Shown here one piece after another: positions 1 to 8,658 of a stretch of 59,492 nucleotides of DNA. Under the pieces are notes generated by a model. That model was given only the letters and a program-made list of their open reading frames with translations, was not told the DNA's origin and made no database searches. The DNA lies in contig JADFZS010000013.1 in the NCBI GenBank assembly GCA_015232405.1, forward strand, positions 1 through 59,492, written 5' to 3'. Every line of letters begins with the position of its first letter. Positions within the stretch are counted from its first letter, which is position 1. A program made the translations under genes and the position numbers. This DNA comes from Magnetococcales bacterium (GTDB lineage Bacteria > Pseudomonadota > Magnetococcia > Magnetococcales > JADFYX01).

Positions 1-557
1 CCAAAGCTCCCCATGATGATCCGTAAAAAATATGACCCATCGTTAACCTTTTAATTTTATTATAGTTATTACCATAAAGCTGGACCCATAGAAAGTAAAC
101 TTTGCCAAAAGTAAAAGCAACAATAATCGATTATTTTCAAAGATTTGTTACTTTTCAAGTCCAAACAGGCATTAAAGATCAAGCAGAGAAATTAAAGATC
201 TTAAACATTAATACCCAACAGATAATAAATGCTGGTCAGTTTTTTGGCTTATAAAAAAGCAGCTTTATAGTTTATAAACCCTTAACACTGAACCTTCCCA
301 GTTTTAAACAAACCTGATAGAGTTTAGTGCAATTCTAATGATGTGAATTCACCTAAGCCTGGGATATTTCAGGAGTGGATATTGTGTAAGTGGTTACCAT
401 GTTTTTCTAATCAGCAAACATGTTTAACTTAATTTATGCAAAACCAATTGGATCACATCATAATTATTTCTTTAATCACATCTGCTAATTTCAAGTAAAC
501 AGACATTGAGTAAGCAGGCTAAAAAAAGTTTTTTATCAGTTATAGGCTAACCATAAT
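1..557. other. Intergenic region upstream of ileS
   Basis: AT-rich stretch with no supported gene. A CAT at 12-14 could be the start of a minus-strand gene leaving the window, but only four codons are visible, so it is not called. No T-box-like specifier structure was recognised in front of the synthetase gene. A run of A followed by a run of T lies at about 522-536, just before the ileS start, and may form a weak stem. No convincing promoter was found. Confidence 0.5.
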
Positions 558-3500
558 ATGTCAGACACAGCTAAACAAAATTATCCCACAATTACTCCCA
601 AACTAAATCTACCTGAGGTTGAAGAGCGCATTTTAAAAATGTGGGAAGAGGATAAAACCTTTGAAAAATCAGTAAAAAACCGCCATCAGGGTGATAATGG
701 CGATAATGAGTTTGTCTTCTATGATGGCCCACCATTTGCCAACGGTCTACCCCATTATGGTCATCTATTGACTGGTTATGTTAAAGATATGATCCCCCGT
801 TATCAGACCATGAAGGGTCGCAAGGTGGAACGACGCTTTGGCTGGGACTGCCACGGTTTACCTGCTGAAATGTCTGCTGAAAAAGAGTTGGGATTCTCTG
901 GACGAGACAAAATTATTGAGTTTGGCGTTAAAAAATTCAACGATTACTGTCGTGAATCGGTTTTTAAATATGCCAAAGAGTGGGAACGGCAGGTAAAACG
1001 TCAAGCCCGTTGGGTCGACTTTGAAAATGATTATAAAACCCTTGATATCTCCTATATGGAAAGCGTTATCTGGGCTTTTAAAACCCTACACGATAAAGGG
1101 TTGGTCTATGAAGGAACCCGTATTCTGCCATACTCCTGGGCAGCAGAAGCGACGGTATCAAACTTTGAAACCCGTATGGACAATGCCTACCGGGAACGTG
1201 AAGATCCAGCTATAACTGTAGCCTTCACTTTGGACCCAGTAGCAGGTGAAGAGTCCCCCATGAAGATACTGGTATGGACCACCACCCCTTGGACCCTCCC
1301 CTCCAACCTTGCTTTGGCTGTTGGTGCTGATATTGAGTATGCGATCTATAAAGAGGATGGAATCTGTTATCTGCTAGCTAACGCTTTGGTAGGAAAATAT
1401 ACCAAGGTGCTGGAAAAAGCCCAGCATGTAGGTATGATCAAGGGATCTGAACTTGTAGGCCGCAGTTATACCCCGCTGTTTGACTATTTTAAAGATACCA
1501 AAAACTCCTTTAAGGTTTTGGCTGGTGATTTTGTCTCAACAGAGGATGGTACAGGTACGGTTCATCTAGCTCCTGGTTTTGGTGAGGATGACCATGCCAT
1601 CTGTGTAGAAAATGATATACCAGTTATCTGTCCCGTTGATAGCAAAGGCTGTTTTACCAGCTTGGTTCCAAATTACAAAGGTCAATTGGTGTTTGACACC
1701 AATAAACCCATCATACGTGACCTTAAAAACCGTGGTATTCTTATTAAACATGAGCAGTACAAACACAGCTACCCCCACTGTTGGCGTACCGATGAACCTT
1801 TAATTTATAAAGCTATCTCATCTTGGTTTGTTAAAGTTAGCGATATAAAAGATCGTATGGTTGAGCTAAACCAACAGATCACTTGGGCTCCTGAACACAT
1901 TAAAGATGGGCAGTTTGGCAAATGGCTGGAAAATGCTAGGGATTGGTCCATCAGTCGGCAACGTTTTTGGGGCACGCCTATCCCTGTCTGGAAGAGTGAT
2001 GATCCCAGCTATCCCCGTGTTGATATCTACTCCAGTCTGGATGAAATAGAAGCAGACTTTGGCGTTAAACCGACGACTCTCCACCGCCCGGAGATTGACG
2101 ACCTTGTGCGCCCCAACCCCGATGACCCCACGGGCAAAAGTACAATGCGCAGGGTGACAGATGTGTTTGACTGCTGGTTTGAATCAGGCTCCATGCCCTT
2201 TGCTCAGGTACACTATCCATTTGAAAACAAAGATTGGTTTGAGGCCCACTTTCCAGCCGATTTTATTGTGGAATATATTGCCCAAACCAGAGGTTGGTTC
2301 TATACCCTGATGGTGCTTGGTACTGCCCTATTTGATAAACCACCTTTTCTCAACTGTATCTGCCACGGTGTTGTATTGGATGAAAACGCCCAGAAACTAT
2401 CCAAACGGTTACGCAATTACCCCAGCCCCGATGAGGTATTTGGCAGCCATGGCTCTGACGCTCTGCGCTGGTTTTTGATCTCATCCAACATATTACGTGG
2501 TGGCAATCTTTCAATTGACCGTAAAGGAACCCTGATTGCAAAATCAGCCAGACAGGTAATTATACCGCTGTGGAACGCTTTTCACTTTTTCTGCCTATAT
2601 GCCAATATTGATAAGATAAAAGCGGAGTTTGACACATCTTCCGACCATGTTCTTGACCGATATGTTTTGAGTAAATATCGTTTAATGAGTGAGGCTGTGG
2701 AGAGCAACCTGAACAACAATGATATTCCCGGTGCTTGCTCATCAATTGTTGATTTTACCGATGTACTCACAAACTGGTATTTACGTAGAAGTCGCAGCCG
2801 TTTTTGGGCCAATAATGAAGCAGATGGCGCATCTATTGATAAACAGAGGGCATATAATACACTCTACTCTGTAATCACCCTCATGGCTCGAAACCTAGCA
2901 CCATTTTTACCACTGTTAACCGAGGAGATTTACCGTTCACTCACTGGTGAAGAGAGTGTACATCTATCTGATTGGCCCGATTTCACCACTCTGCCCAATG
3001 ATGTAGAACTAACACAGGATATGGATGCCATTCGTGCTATCTGTTCAACAGTAAAATCGTTACGGGAGGTACACAATCTTCGTAACCGTCTGCCACTGCC
3101 AAGTATGACCCTGGCTGGGGAAAAGGCCAAACGTCTTGAACCATTTTTTAGCGTTATTCAAGATGAGGTCAACATCAAATCAATTAATGTTGCCAGTGAT
3201 TTGGATGATGTAGCCGAAACATTGATGTTTATCAAAACCCCAATTGTTGGAAAAAGATTGGGCAAAAAAATGAAAGGGGTGCTTGCTGCTTCTAAAGCTG
3301 GAGAGTGGCAACTAAATGATGATGGCAGTGTAACCATTGATTCAGAACGCCTGGAAACCCATGAGTTTGAGCTGCGTATCAAACCTTTAGAGGGTATGAC
3401 AGGTGAAGCACTGCTTAATAATGAGATGATGGTAACAATAGATACTGATGTCACTCCAGAGTTGGAGCGTGAAGGGTTGGCCAGAGATTTTGTTCGCCAT

Positions 3501-3731
3501 ATTCAAACCGCCAGAAAAGAACATGGATTTCAAGTATCAGATCGAATCAAAGTACACTATTTTAGTAATGATAAAGAGATTCTATCTGCTTTTGATGAGA
3601 ACCAAGAATATATTTCTGAACAAATTCTTGCCGTATCGTTACAACCTGTAAATGCCGAATATGATGGTGAGCAGATTGATATCTCATTGGGTGGGGGAAA
3701 TGTAAAAATTTCTCTGGAGGTAAGCTCCTGA
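558..3731 (+). CDS. ileS: Isoleucyl-tRNA synthetase, type 2 (IleS2-like)
   Basis: Class I aminoacyl-tRNA synthetase charging tRNA-Ile with isoleucine in the cytoplasm. The HIGH signature is HYGH at residues 66-69 and the KMSKS signature is KLSKR at about residues 612-616. The CP1 editing domain lies between (WTTTPWTLPSN segment near residue 240), and a DALR-type anticodon-binding domain plus a C-terminal extension follow. The 1057-residue length, the N-terminal LPEVEERIL block and absence of the usual C-terminal zinc cysteines place it with the eukaryote-like type 2 enzymes rather than the roughly 930-residue bacterial type 1. Type 2 enzymes are typically insensitive to mupirocin; that is family knowledge and untested here. 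trxC follows 40 bp downstream on the same strand. The ATG start leaves the conserved N-terminus complete. Confidence 0.96.
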   Translation: MSDTAKQNYPTITPKLNLPEVEERILKMWEEDKTFEKSVKNRHQGDNGDNEFVFYDGPPFANGLPHYGHLLTGYVKDMIPRYQTMKGRKVERRFGWDCHGLPAEMSAEKELGFSGRDKIIEFGVKKFNDYCRESVFKYAKEWERQVKRQARWVDFENDYKTLDISYMESVIWAFKTLHDKGLVYEGTRILPYSWAAEATVSNFETRMDNAYREREDPAITVAFTLDPVAGEESPMKILVWTTTPWTLPSNLALAVGADIEYAIYKEDGICYLLANALVGKYTKVLEKAQHVGMIKGSELVGRSYTPLFDYFKDTKNSFKVLAGDFVSTEDGTGTVHLAPGFGEDDHAICVENDIPVICPVDSKGCFTSLVPNYKGQLVFDTNKPIIRDLKNRGILIKHEQYKHSYPHCWRTDEPLIYKAISSWFVKVSDIKDRMVELNQQITWAPEHIKDGQFGKWLENARDWSISRQRFWGTPIPVWKSDDPSYPRVDIYSSLDEIEADFGVKPTTLHRPEIDDLVRPNPDDPTGKSTMRRVTDVFDCWFESGSMPFAQVHYPFENKDWFEAHFPADFIVEYIAQTRGWFYTLMVLGTALFDKPPFLNCICHGVVLDENAQKLSKRLRNYPSPDEVFGSHGSDALRWFLISSNILRGGNLSIDRKGTLIAKSARQVIIPLWNAFHFFCLYANIDKIKAEFDTSSDHVLDRYVLSKYRLMSEAVESNLNNNDIPGACSSIVDFTDVLTNWYLRRSRSRFWANNEADGASIDKQRAYNTLYSVITLMARNLAPFLPLLTEEIYRSLTGEESVHLSDWPDFTTLPNDVELTQDMDAIRAICSTVKSLREVHNLRNRLPLPSMTLAGEKAKRLEPFFSVIQDEVNIKSINVASDLDDVAETLMFIKTPIVGKRLGKKMKGVLAASKAGEWQLNDDGSVTIDSERLETHEFELRIKPLEGMTGEALLNNEMMVTIDTDVTPELEREGLARDFVRHIQTARKEHGFQVSDRIKVHYFSNDKEILSAFDENQEYISEQILAVSLQPVNAEYDGEQIDISLGGGNVKISLEVSS

Positions 3732-3771
3732 TAAAATAACTATTATAGCTAAAAATATTGAGGTTCAAGAC

Positions 3772-4203
3772 ATGTCTGACAGTTGTATAGGAGCATGTAT
3801 CTACTGCTCCCAGTTAAACCGTATTAATACTAGACAACCTTACAAAAAAGCTATTTGCGGCAAATGTAAAAAAGCACTGTTTGTCGGTCAGCCCATTAAT
3901 CTAAACTCGCAGAATTTTTTAATACACCTAAAGGCTGAGATACCTCTTGTTGTAGATTTTTGGGCAGATTGGTGTGGACCTTGTAAGATGATGGCCCCCA
4001 TTTTCAAACAGGCTGCCAAAGAGCTTGAACCAAGTATTAGACTTGGTAAAGTAGATACAGAGGCGCAAAAAATGTTGGCTTCTCAGCATCAAATCTTGAG
4101 TATTCCAACATTAATTCTATTTAGAGGGGGTAAAGAGATAGCGAGAAAATCTGGTGCTATGCAGCTATCTCCTCTTTTAAACTGGGTTAAATCTCATTTT
4201 TAA
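3772..4203 (+). CDS. trxC: Thioredoxin 2 (TrxC) with N-terminal zinc finger
   Basis: Cytoplasmic dithiol-disulfide oxidoreductase. The active site is W67-C-G-P-C71 in a standard thioredoxin fold, with the cis-proline segment SIPTLILF further on. The N-terminus carries two CxxC pairs, C9/C12 and C29/C32, the zinc-binding module that distinguishes Trx2 from Trx1. At 143 residues it matches the family length. It sits between ileS and a DegS-like protease, all on the plus strand, so co-transcription is possible. The matching reductase gene trxB is in this window at 40195, far away. The zinc module in TrxC homologues is linked to oxidative-stress responses. Confidence 0.95.
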   Translation: MSDSCIGACIYCSQLNRINTRQPYKKAICGKCKKALFVGQPINLNSQNFLIHLKAEIPLVVDFWADWCGPCKMMAPIFKQAAKELEPSIRLGKVDTEAQKMLASQHQILSIPTLILFRGGKEIARKSGAMQLSPLLNWVKSHF

Positions 4204-4266
4204 TTTTCTATTTTTGTATACTTAAAAGAGTTGTAACAAGTTCAATATATTCAGGACATATAAAAA

Positions 4267-5346
4267 GTGAAAAAAGTTGAGAGATGGATAGTTTTTTGGC
4301 TCATGATTCTGGCAACAATTTGGGTTGGGGATCAGTTCATACGCAGTGTCATTTTAACAGCCAGTGAACCACGTACTGTCTCTCCTAGAGGGTCCCTATC
4401 AGATACCGAAAAACATACAATTGAGTTGTTTGAAGAGATGTCCTCTTCTGTTGTTTATATCGTAACTAAAACAACTGAGAGACAGTGGTTTAGAGATGTA
4501 CAAAAAGTCGGTATGGGTTCTGGCTTTTTGTGGGACCGTGCTGGTCATATAGTAACCAACCACCATGTACTGTCAGGGGCTACTGAGGTATTTGTAAAGA
4601 TAAGCGATATCCAGATGGTCCCTGCTAAAGTTGTAGGTATTGCCCCGGACTATGATCTTGCAGTATTAAAATTATCCCGGTTGATAACAACACTTTCCCC
4701 TGTTCCAGTTGGTAGTTCCAAAGATCTTAAAGTTGGTCAATCCGTTTATGCTATTGGCAACCCGTTTGGTTTGGATCGTACTCTGACTACCGGGATAATA
4801 AGTGCACTAAATCGCACACTACCCACAAAAAGCAACCGTGAGATACGCGGTGTCATACAGACAGATGCTGCAATTAACCCAGGCAATTCCGGTGGTCCTC
4901 TCCTGGACTCTGCAGGCCGTCTGATAGGTGTTAACACTGCCATCATTTCAAAATCAGGAGGCTATGCCGGAATTGGCTTTGCAGTACCAGTTGATATTGT
5001 CAACCGCATTATCCCGGAAATAATTGCTAATGGTCGCATAGAAAGACCTGGAATTGGTATTGCTGTACTATCAGAAGAGCAGGCAGCCCAGTTGGATATC
5101 ACAGGGGTGGTTGTTACCCATGTAACAGAGGGATCTTCAGCTCAAGCTGCTGGTATACAAGGTATCGATTATCGCAGGAGATTGTTGGGTGATGTAATTA
5201 CCCATATAAATGGCAAATCTGTTCGTACTGTTGCGGAAATTGCTGCCATACTGCAATATGTTGGTGTTGGCAATAAGGTAGAGGTCACTGTCATGCGCGG
5301 TAATAGTAGCCGTTTGGTAATGGTTACCGTTATGGATATCTCCTAG
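4267..5346 (+). CDS. DegS/DegQ-like periplasmic serine protease with one PDZ domain
   Basis: Membrane-anchored HtrA-family (S1C) protease. An N-terminal hydrophobic segment at about residues 7-27 looks like an uncleaved anchor. The catalytic triad is visible: H100 in TNHHV, D130 in DYDLAVLKL and S208 in GNSGGP. A single PDZ domain occupies about residues 255-355. One PDZ and 359 residues resemble E. coli DegS (355) more than DegP/DegQ, which carry two. DegS starts the sigma-E envelope-stress cascade by cutting RseA; no rseA or rpoE is nearby, so that role is inference. The start is GTG. The spacer to trxC is 63 bp. Confidence 0.9.
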   Translation: MKKVERWIVFWLMILATIWVGDQFIRSVILTASEPRTVSPRGSLSDTEKHTIELFEEMSSSVVYIVTKTTERQWFRDVQKVGMGSGFLWDRAGHIVTNHHVLSGATEVFVKISDIQMVPAKVVGIAPDYDLAVLKLSRLITTLSPVPVGSSKDLKVGQSVYAIGNPFGLDRTLTTGIISALNRTLPTKSNREIRGVIQTDAAINPGNSGGPLLDSAGRLIGVNTAIISKSGGYAGIGFAVPVDIVNRIIPEIIANGRIERPGIGIAVLSEEQAAQLDITGVVVTHVTEGSSAQAAGIQGIDYRRRLLGDVITHINGKSVRTVAEIAAILQYVGVGNKVEVTVMRGNSSRLVMVTVMDIS

Positions 5347-5568
5347 ATGTAAACTAAAACTACTCTTTAACAAATAACCATTGGTTTAGTAAAATTCATA
5401 CCATACAAACCACTAGATAATAGTACACATTGTTGCTTGCAGCATTACCAAGTGTTAACATAGCTAGAAAATTCACAGCCAAAGCCACCCTAACTGGCTG
5501 AAAATAAAAATGTCTTGTCGATTGATATTGTAAGCAAACGATAGTCTGATGAGTAAAAAGGGTTTGGA

Positions 5569-7884
5569 ATGGATTTATCTCATAAACGCCTGGCAACCAT
5601 GTTGGAGTGTTCTTCAGATTATATTTTTGAATTTGATCTGCAAGGCATATTGACATATGTCAGCCGTCCAGCCCCTGGATATGCCATCTCTGACATGGTT
5701 GGTACAAGCCTTACACGATGGATGGAAGCCAAAGACCACCAAAACTTCAATGAAGCTTTTGCTCAAGCTGTAAGTACCTGTAAACCCACCTCATATAATG
5801 CAACAGGTTCTGTTACTGGTAGATACTATAATACTCAAATCAAACCAGTACTAGACAACGGAACTGTTGACTATTTGGTTCTAGTAGCAAGAGATATCAC
5901 AGATATAATAAGGTCTGAACAAAATTTAAAAGAGAGCCAAGAGCAGTTCCGTCTTCTATCGGAAGCTACTTTTGAGGGTGTTATTATATCCGATACCGAC
6001 ACTGGAGTTATACAGAACTGCAACAGAGCTTTTGCCGAGATGTTTGGTTATGAGATTGATGAAATTATCGGTTTAAGACCAACTGATCTTATTGCAGAAA
6101 ATTATCTTGAGACAGTATATGAAAATTTAAAAAGTGGTTATGAGTCTCCATTTGAGTTAGAGGGTGTAAAAAAAGATGGCAGCCAAATTATGTTGGAAGT
6201 ACGAGGAAGGCATCACAAAGTTGCTGATAGATTACTAAGAATAACAGTAGTAAGAGATATCACCCAAAATGTTAATAGTAAAAAGGCGTTACAAGAAGCA
6301 AAAGAGAGAGACGAAAGAATAAATAAAGAAAAAGAACAGGTAAAACAACAACATTTGGATACTCTGGAATTAAACAGAAAAATATTTGCCTCTACCAATC
6401 TGGGTATAATTGCCTATCGAGCTGACACTGGTGATTGTGTAATTGCAAACCCTGCCTCTGCAAATATTGTAGGTGCAACTGTAGAACAGATGTTAACTCA
6501 GAACTTTCGGAAAATATCATCTTGGCAAAAAGCAGGATTACTAAAATCTGCTGAAAAAGCTCTGGCTTCCGGGATAGATCAACAACTTGAAGTTAACTTG
6601 GTTTCTTCATTTAACAAAAGCCTGTGGCTATACAGCTCTTTTAGCTCATTTTACAACCAAAACATAAAGCATTTGCTCCTTATTGTCTCTGACATAACCT
6701 TGCGAAAACAGGCAGAAAAGTCCCTACTTTTAGCTAAAGAGGATGCCATTGCCGCTAACAGAGCCAAGAGTGAGTTTCTCGCTGTTATGAGTCATGAGAT
6801 CAGAACTCCCCTCAATGCCATAATGGGCATGGCTGAAGTGGCTAGTGAGTTTAATCAAGACCCGGACCTTGATCGTTGTATTGAGGTGATCAACCGCTCA
6901 GGAAATAATCTCCAAACTCTTATTGAGGATATTTTGGACCTATCTCAAATTGAATCTGGAAGATTAAACTTAGAGAACAGACCTATAAATATCAAAGAGT
7001 TAACTCAAGAGGCATTGGATATACACAGCCAAAATGCCAAAAGTAAATGGTTGAGCTTAACCTGTAATATCACCCCAGACACACCACAACATTTTGATGG
7101 CGACAAAAGACGTATTCGTCAGGTTTTACTAAATTTATTGGGTAACGCAATTAAATTTACCGAACAGGGAAAAGTTGAACTTATTGTCTCATATCCATCG
7201 ACAAAAAATATTCTATTTTCTGTTGTAGATTCTGGAATTGGTATACCTGAAGATAAGATGAAGTTGATTTTTGAACCATTTTCACAAGGGGATTCATCCA
7301 ACACCCGACAACATGGTGGTATAGGGTTGGGGCTATCAATTTGCAAACGTCTTATTGATGCCATGAATGGCAAAATATGGGTACAAAGTGAGGAGAATAA
7401 GGGTAGCACCTTTCATTTTTACATACCTTTATCGGATAATGATCAAAAGCAGCAATTAAGGGAAATACCATCTTTTGAGCAGCCCAACCAAGATAGCTCC
7501 AAACCATGCACAGTTCTTCTGGCAGAAGACAACATAGACAATGCCATGGTTATCGAGGCTTATCTCAACAACTCCATCCATAAACTTGAAATTGTTGTAG
7601 ATGGTTCACAAGCATTGGAAAAGATCACATCTGGCAATAAATATGATGTTGTTTTAATGGACATTCAAATGCCCGTAATGGATGGTCTTGAAGCGACAAA
7701 AAAAATCAGAGCGTGGGAAAAAGAGCAGCAGCAACCTAAAAACAGAATCTTGGCCCTATCTGCCCACGCCATGATTGGTGATGAGAAAAAATCAATTTTA
7801 GCAGGCTGTGATAGCCATATAACAAAACCAATATCCAAGAAAAAACTCCTTGAGGTCATTGAGCAGACAAAAAAATCTCATTAG
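5569..7884 (+). CDS. PAS-PAS-PAS hybrid histidine kinase with receiver domain
   Basis: Cytoplasmic hybrid sensor kinase of 771 residues, with no obvious membrane span. Two PAS domains (about residues 5-120 and 125-235) are followed by a short charged coiled coil and a third PAS-like region (about 265-385). Next come HisKA with phospho-acceptor H409 in MSHEIRTPLNA, HATPase_c with the N-box LLNLLGNAIKFT and G-boxes DSGIGIP and GGIGLGLS, and a receiver domain with phospho-acceptor D698 in LMDIQMPVMDG. The kinase-receiver half is closely similar to that of the kinase at 8659, so they are paralogues. The MEDS gene between them suggests one signalling module. No separate response regulator or HPt gene is adjacent. 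Confidence 0.92.
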   Translation: MDLSHKRLATMLECSSDYIFEFDLQGILTYVSRPAPGYAISDMVGTSLTRWMEAKDHQNFNEAFAQAVSTCKPTSYNATGSVTGRYYNTQIKPVLDNGTVDYLVLVARDITDIIRSEQNLKESQEQFRLLSEATFEGVIISDTDTGVIQNCNRAFAEMFGYEIDEIIGLRPTDLIAENYLETVYENLKSGYESPFELEGVKKDGSQIMLEVRGRHHKVADRLLRITVVRDITQNVNSKKALQEAKERDERINKEKEQVKQQHLDTLELNRKIFASTNLGIIAYRADTGDCVIANPASANIVGATVEQMLTQNFRKISSWQKAGLLKSAEKALASGIDQQLEVNLVSSFNKSLWLYSSFSSFYNQNIKHLLLIVSDITLRKQAEKSLLLAKEDAIAANRAKSEFLAVMSHEIRTPLNAIMGMAEVASEFNQDPDLDRCIEVINRSGNNLQTLIEDILDLSQIESGRLNLENRPINIKELTQEALDIHSQNAKSKWLSLTCNITPDTPQHFDGDKRRIRQVLLNLLGNAIKFTEQGKVELIVSYPSTKNILFSVVDSGIGIPEDKMKLIFEPFSQGDSSNTRQHGGIGLGLSICKRLIDAMNGKIWVQSEENKGSTFHFYIPLSDNDQKQQLREIPSFEQPNQDSSKPCTVLLAEDNIDNAMVIEAYLNNSIHKLEIVVDGSQALEKITSGNKYDVVLMDIQMPVMDGLEATKKIRAWEKEQQQPKNRILALSAHAMIGDEKKSILAGCDSHITKPISKKKLLEVIEQTKKSH

Positions 7885-7990
7885 ATCTATATGAAAAAAT
7901 AAAATTGTATTATCATTGTTGATTATTGATGTTAAAAAATATCACCATTTATATATTTTAATAATTCACATACATTTATAGGGGTTTATC

Positions 7991-8653
7991 ATGACTGGAG
8001 ATAACCTTGATACAAATGGTAATACGGTCAACTTGGGGTTTGTTGATGAACCATACCCTGAAGGTGTACATATGTGTCTCATCTACAGTGATGAGAAAGA
8101 GCGTCAATCGGTCATTGGAAAGTTCATTGATCAGGGATTAAAAGATGGTCATCTCACCGGATATTTTGGTAACTCACCTGACGAAGAGACCATTCGTCAA
8201 GAGCTCAAGGATATAGGTGTCGTTCTTCCTGATGATTCTGAAAAGCAAAAACTGCAAGTAGCAAATGCTCAAGGGGTGTATTGCCCTGATAACTGTTTTA
8301 ATCCTGACAAAATGTTAGATGTATTAAAAAGTTATCACGATAATGCAAAAACTGATGGCTGGCCTTCTGTTCGTGTCTCTGGCGAGATGGGCTGGTCTTT
8401 ACATGATATACCCGGATCAAATCGCCTTTTTGAATATGAATCTGCTGTCAATGACCTTATGAAAAACCGTCCATTTGCAGCTATTTGTCAATATGATGCC
8501 CGCCTTTTTACTGGAGAAGCAATTTTAGCCGCCATGAAGGTCCACCCTGTTATGATAATTGGGGGGCAGATAGTGCATAATCCATTTTATATGGATACAG
8601 CAACTTTCCGCCAAGACAAACAGTTTGAATTTAATGGCTCCCTTGGAATTTAA
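7991..8653 (+). CDS. MEDS-domain sensor protein (DcmR-like sensory domain)
   Basis: Single-domain protein of 220 residues matching the MEDS (methanogen/methylotroph, DcmR sensory) family: the opening PEGVHMCLIYSDEKER block, the glycine-rich turn near YFGNS, and the later GWPSVRVSGEMGW and ICQYDARLFTG segments. Family members are stand-alone or kinase-fused sensors whose ligands are mostly unknown; in DcmR the domain is tied to a DNA-binding transcriptional regulator. A strong ribosome-binding site (AGGGG) precedes the ATG. It ends 5 bp before the next kinase gene, so translation is probably coupled, and the MEDS protein likely feeds that kinase. No DNA-binding region is present here. Confidence 0.85.
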   Translation: MTGDNLDTNGNTVNLGFVDEPYPEGVHMCLIYSDEKERQSVIGKFIDQGLKDGHLTGYFGNSPDEETIRQELKDIGVVLPDDSEKQKLQVANAQGVYCPDNCFNPDKMLDVLKSYHDNAKTDGWPSVRVSGEMGWSLHDIPGSNRLFEYESAVNDLMKNRPFAAICQYDARLFTGEAILAAMKVHPVMIIGGQIVHNPFYMDTATFRQDKQFEFNGSLGI

Positions 8654-8658
8654 TTTTC

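Noticed and set aside
1..557. T-box leader before ileS
   Set aside because: No specifier loop, T-box sequence or terminator/antiterminator pair visible.
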